This document shows positions 5,954 to 7,612 of a stretch of 7,612 bases of DNA, piece by piece (position 1 is the stretch's first letter; each line of letters opens with the position of its first letter). The position numbers and the translations under genes are program-made. The notes beneath the pieces are model-generated. The model did not search any database. It saw only the letters and a program-made list of their open reading frames with translations, and was not told the DNA's origin. The stretch is taken from positions 1 through 7,612 of the forward strand of contig CAZMLU010000069.1 in NCBI GenBank assembly GCA_964567295.1, in the 5' to 3' direction. This DNA comes from SLJK01 sp964567295. Lineage in GTDB: Bacteria > Bacillota > Dethiobacteria > DTU022 > UBA8154.

Positions 5954-7378
5954 ATGTTGTATTTTGATGCAGCAGAAGGGATTGGGATTATGTTGAATGA
6001 TAGCAAAGATTGGGCTTTTGTGGAAAAACATCTGGACCGGATTTTGGACATGGTGACAGATCCGGTAATTATTATTAATGATAAAGGGGTTGTTGTTTAT
6101 GTGAATCAAGGTTATGAACGACAAGTAGGGGTTTCTAGGGAAAAGGTTCTGGACCGTAATTTATATGAACACTATCCCAATGATAAACTTTTGCAGGTTC
6201 TTGAAAAAGGCCAGATCATTGAAGCGGAAGAACATTATAACGAAACCCTGAGACATAAAATCGTAGCCGGCTTTTTGCCTATAAAGAATGAAGAGAACAA
6301 AGTGATGGCTGTAGCCGGAATCGGGACGAGTGCTTCTATCTATCATATTTATACACGCCTTAGTCCTGCCCTTACTATAAAAGAAAAAAGAAAATTTGCA
6401 GGGGTGACAAAGGATAAGCTGCATTCCAGTTTTCAGGAGATTATAGGAGAAGATCCCCGGTTTCTCAATTGTTTAAACCTGGCAGCACAGGTGGCTGGCT
6501 CAGATGCTTCCATTATTTTAAGAGGTGAGACGGGCGTAGGAAAAGAGTTAATTGCCCGGGCAATTCATGAAACAAGTGATTATTTCAGACATCCCTTTAT
6601 AACTGTTAACTGTGCTGCTATACCTGAAAATCTAATTGAATCTGAGCTTTTTGGTTATGCCCCGGGGGCGTTTACCGGTGCACAACCTTCAGGAAAAGTG
6701 GGCAAGATCGAGTTAGCCAATAAGGGAACTTTATTCCTTGATGAGATCGGGGATCTTACTTTAAGTACCCAGGTAAAGTTGTTGCGTTTTTTACAGGAAC
6801 GATATATTGAGAGGATTGGCGGGAACGAACAGATATCTATAAATACCAGAATTATCACTGCTACCAATAGAAACCTGGAGCAGATGGTGCAGCAGGGAGA
6901 ATTCAGGATGGACTTATATTTCCGGGTAAATGTGATACCGGTCTATATCCCTCCCCTACGGGAAAGACCGGCCGATATATTGATACTTGCCTATCATTTT
7001 CTGGATCATTTTGGAAAGAAGTATCACAAAAAGTTGGAGTTATCAACGGAAGCATTGGAATATCTTCAGCGTTATAATTTTCCAGGCAATGTCAGGGAAT
7101 TAAAAAATATCATTGAGCACGCCGTTATTGTGTGTTCTGGGGAGACAATATCTTCCGATTTTTTGAGGCTTCCATTTCATGATCATTTGCAGGAACCTTT
7201 CGATTTGAATTTAAATCATGCCATAGAGTATACGGAAAAAACTTTATTGGAAAAAGCTCTTGAAAAAGCTCAAAACAATAAGAGCAAAGCTATTGAATAC
7301 TTGGGTATTAGCAGAGGGGCATTTTATGCAAAGATGGAGAAGTATGGGTTGCATGATGTAAATCAGGAAAAAAGATAG
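5954..7378 (+). CDS. PAS domain sigma-54-dependent transcriptional activator (bacterial enhancer-binding protein)
   Basis: This activator binds upstream DNA and uses ATP hydrolysis to open sigma-54 RNA polymerase promoters. Its 474 residues comprise a PAS sensor domain (about 25-125), a linker, the AAA+ domain (about 162-395) and a C-terminal Fis-type helix-turn-helix (about 430-466). AAA+ motifs are complete: Walker A GETGVGKE (191-198), the sigma-54 contact loop GAFTGA (238-243), Walker B TLFLDEIGD (259-267), arginine-finger region FRMDLYFR (317-324) and sensor II GNVREL (378-383). It is therefore a competent sigma-54 activator. No receiver domain is present, so it probably senses a ligand or redox state directly rather than a phosphoryl signal. 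The 5954 ATG has a poor ribosome site. The in-frame ATG at 5990 has AGAAGGGA about 9 bases upstream and gives a 462-residue protein that keeps the whole PAS domain; it may be the true start. Divergence from a sigma-54 promoter makes the acyl-CoA dehydrogenase its likely target. Confidence 0.95.
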   Translation: MLYFDAAEGIGIMLNDSKDWAFVEKHLDRILDMVTDPVIIINDKGVVVYVNQGYERQVGVSREKVLDRNLYEHYPNDKLLQVLEKGQIIEAEEHYNETLRHKIVAGFLPIKNEENKVMAVAGIGTSASIYHIYTRLSPALTIKEKRKFAGVTKDKLHSSFQEIIGEDPRFLNCLNLAAQVAGSDASIILRGETGVGKELIARAIHETSDYFRHPFITVNCAAIPENLIESELFGYAPGAFTGAQPSGKVGKIELANKGTLFLDEIGDLTLSTQVKLLRFLQERYIERIGGNEQISINTRIITATNRNLEQMVQQGEFRMDLYFRVNVIPVYIPPLRERPADILILAYHFLDHFGKKYHKKLELSTEALEYLQRYNFPGNVRELKNIIEHAVIVCSGETISSDFLRLPFHDHLQEPFDLNLNHAIEYTEKTLLEKALEKAQNNKSKAIEYLGISRGAFYAKMEKYGLHDVNQEKR

Positions 7379-7449
7379 AATGACTTCTGCACTTACAAAT
7401 CATTATTTATGATGATGCAAATTTTATGAAAAAACTGAGGAGGATAAGT

Positions 7450-7612
7450 ATGGAAAATAAAGATAATAACAGTTCAAAAAAAAGTGATAAATTTAACCTG
7501 CCTGATCCCGAGCTTGAGTACATGTCCCACTTTGAAGTAGAACTGGAATCTGGCATCTACGAGTTGGGCCAGACAAGTGATTTGGGTGCGCGGCGGATTA
7601 TCCCCATAACCG
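7450..7612 (+). CDS. DUF3237-family protein, N-terminal part (cut by window end)
   Basis: The first 54 codons of a gene that runs off the window, with an excellent GAGGAGG ribosome site (7437-7443) 6 bases before the ATG. After a polar start (MENKDNNSSKK) the protein reads HFEVELESGIYELGQTSDLG (27-46), then ARRIIPIT (47-54). The pattern of a beta strand, then 'LG.T..G.RRIIPIT', matches the N-terminus of DUF3237 (UPF0311) proteins, a small beta-barrel-like family of unknown function. No signal peptide is seen. It lies 71 bases behind the activator gene with no strong promoter or terminator between, only a weak AT-rich hairpin (ATCAT 7399-7403 / ATGAT 7409-7413), so it may be co-transcribed with the activator. 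The family call rests on a short segment from memory. Confidence 0.65.
   Translation, partial: MENKDNNSSKKSDKFNLPDPELEYMSHFEVELESGIYELGQTSDLGARRIIPIT

Noticed and set aside
7315..7332. GG-N10-GC arrangement near the 3' end of the activator gene as a sigma-54 promoter for the DUF3237 gene
   Set aside because: Only the invariant GG and GC match; the flanking bases differ from TGGCAC / TTGCA, and it lies in well-conserved HTH coding sequence.
1..7612. CRISPR arrays, tRNA/rRNA genes, insertion sequences or attachment sites
   Set aside because: No regularly spaced repeats, cloverleaf sequence, transposase-like protein or terminal inverted repeats were seen.

Overview
The window reads as a stretch of an anaerobic, Gram-positive-type (clostridial / Peptococcaceae-like) chromosome. 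The basis is moderate GC, AT-rich intergenic DNA, strong AGGAGG-type ribosome binding sites, tightly packed operons, and the pairing of sigma-54 control with acyl-CoA and molybdenum-hydroxylase metabolism. The taxonomic placement is inference only.

Layout. Minus strand, in order of transcription: an acyl-CoA dehydrogenase gene (5556 down to 4399), a PadR-family regulator (4284 to 3739), then the three subunits of a xanthine-dehydrogenase-family molybdenum hydroxylase: FAD subunit (3711 to 2830), 2Fe-2S subunit (2826 to 2341) and molybdopterin subunit (2341 to 17). The three subunit genes are packed with a 3-base gap and a 1-base stop/start overlap, so they form one translationally coupled unit. 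Plus strand: a PAS / sigma-54 AAA+ / Fis-type HTH activator (5954 to 7378), followed by the start of a DUF3237-type gene cut by the window end (7450 onward).

Regulation. The 397-base divergent region 5557-5953 is the control centre. It holds a near-consensus sigma-54 promoter (TGGCACA-N4-TTGCA) pointing at the acyl-CoA dehydrogenase. It also holds a strong housekeeping promoter (TTCACA-N17-TATAAT with an extended -10) pointing at the activator. A TTGTC-N7-GACAA dyad lies about 200 bases upstream of the sigma-54 start, where an enhancer site would be expected. The simplest model is that the activator senses a small molecule through its PAS domain and turns on the acyl-CoA dehydrogenase. The PadR gene has its own housekeeping-type promoter (TTGACT-N17-TAAAAT) and two short dyads nearby, which suggests a separate, probably autoregulated unit driving the molybdenum hydroxylase. 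No clear terminator separates the two minus-strand units, so read-through is possible.

Function together. The genes look like part of a regulated catabolic or fermentative pathway acting on a CoA thioester or an aromatic/heterocyclic compound. The true substrates cannot be read from the sequence. The window shows familiar families in a coherent arrangement and no clear evidence of a wholly new system. The less ordinary points are the uncharacterised hydroxylase specificity, a possible small leader peptide between the sigma-54 promoter and its gene, and the DUF3237 gene behind the activator.
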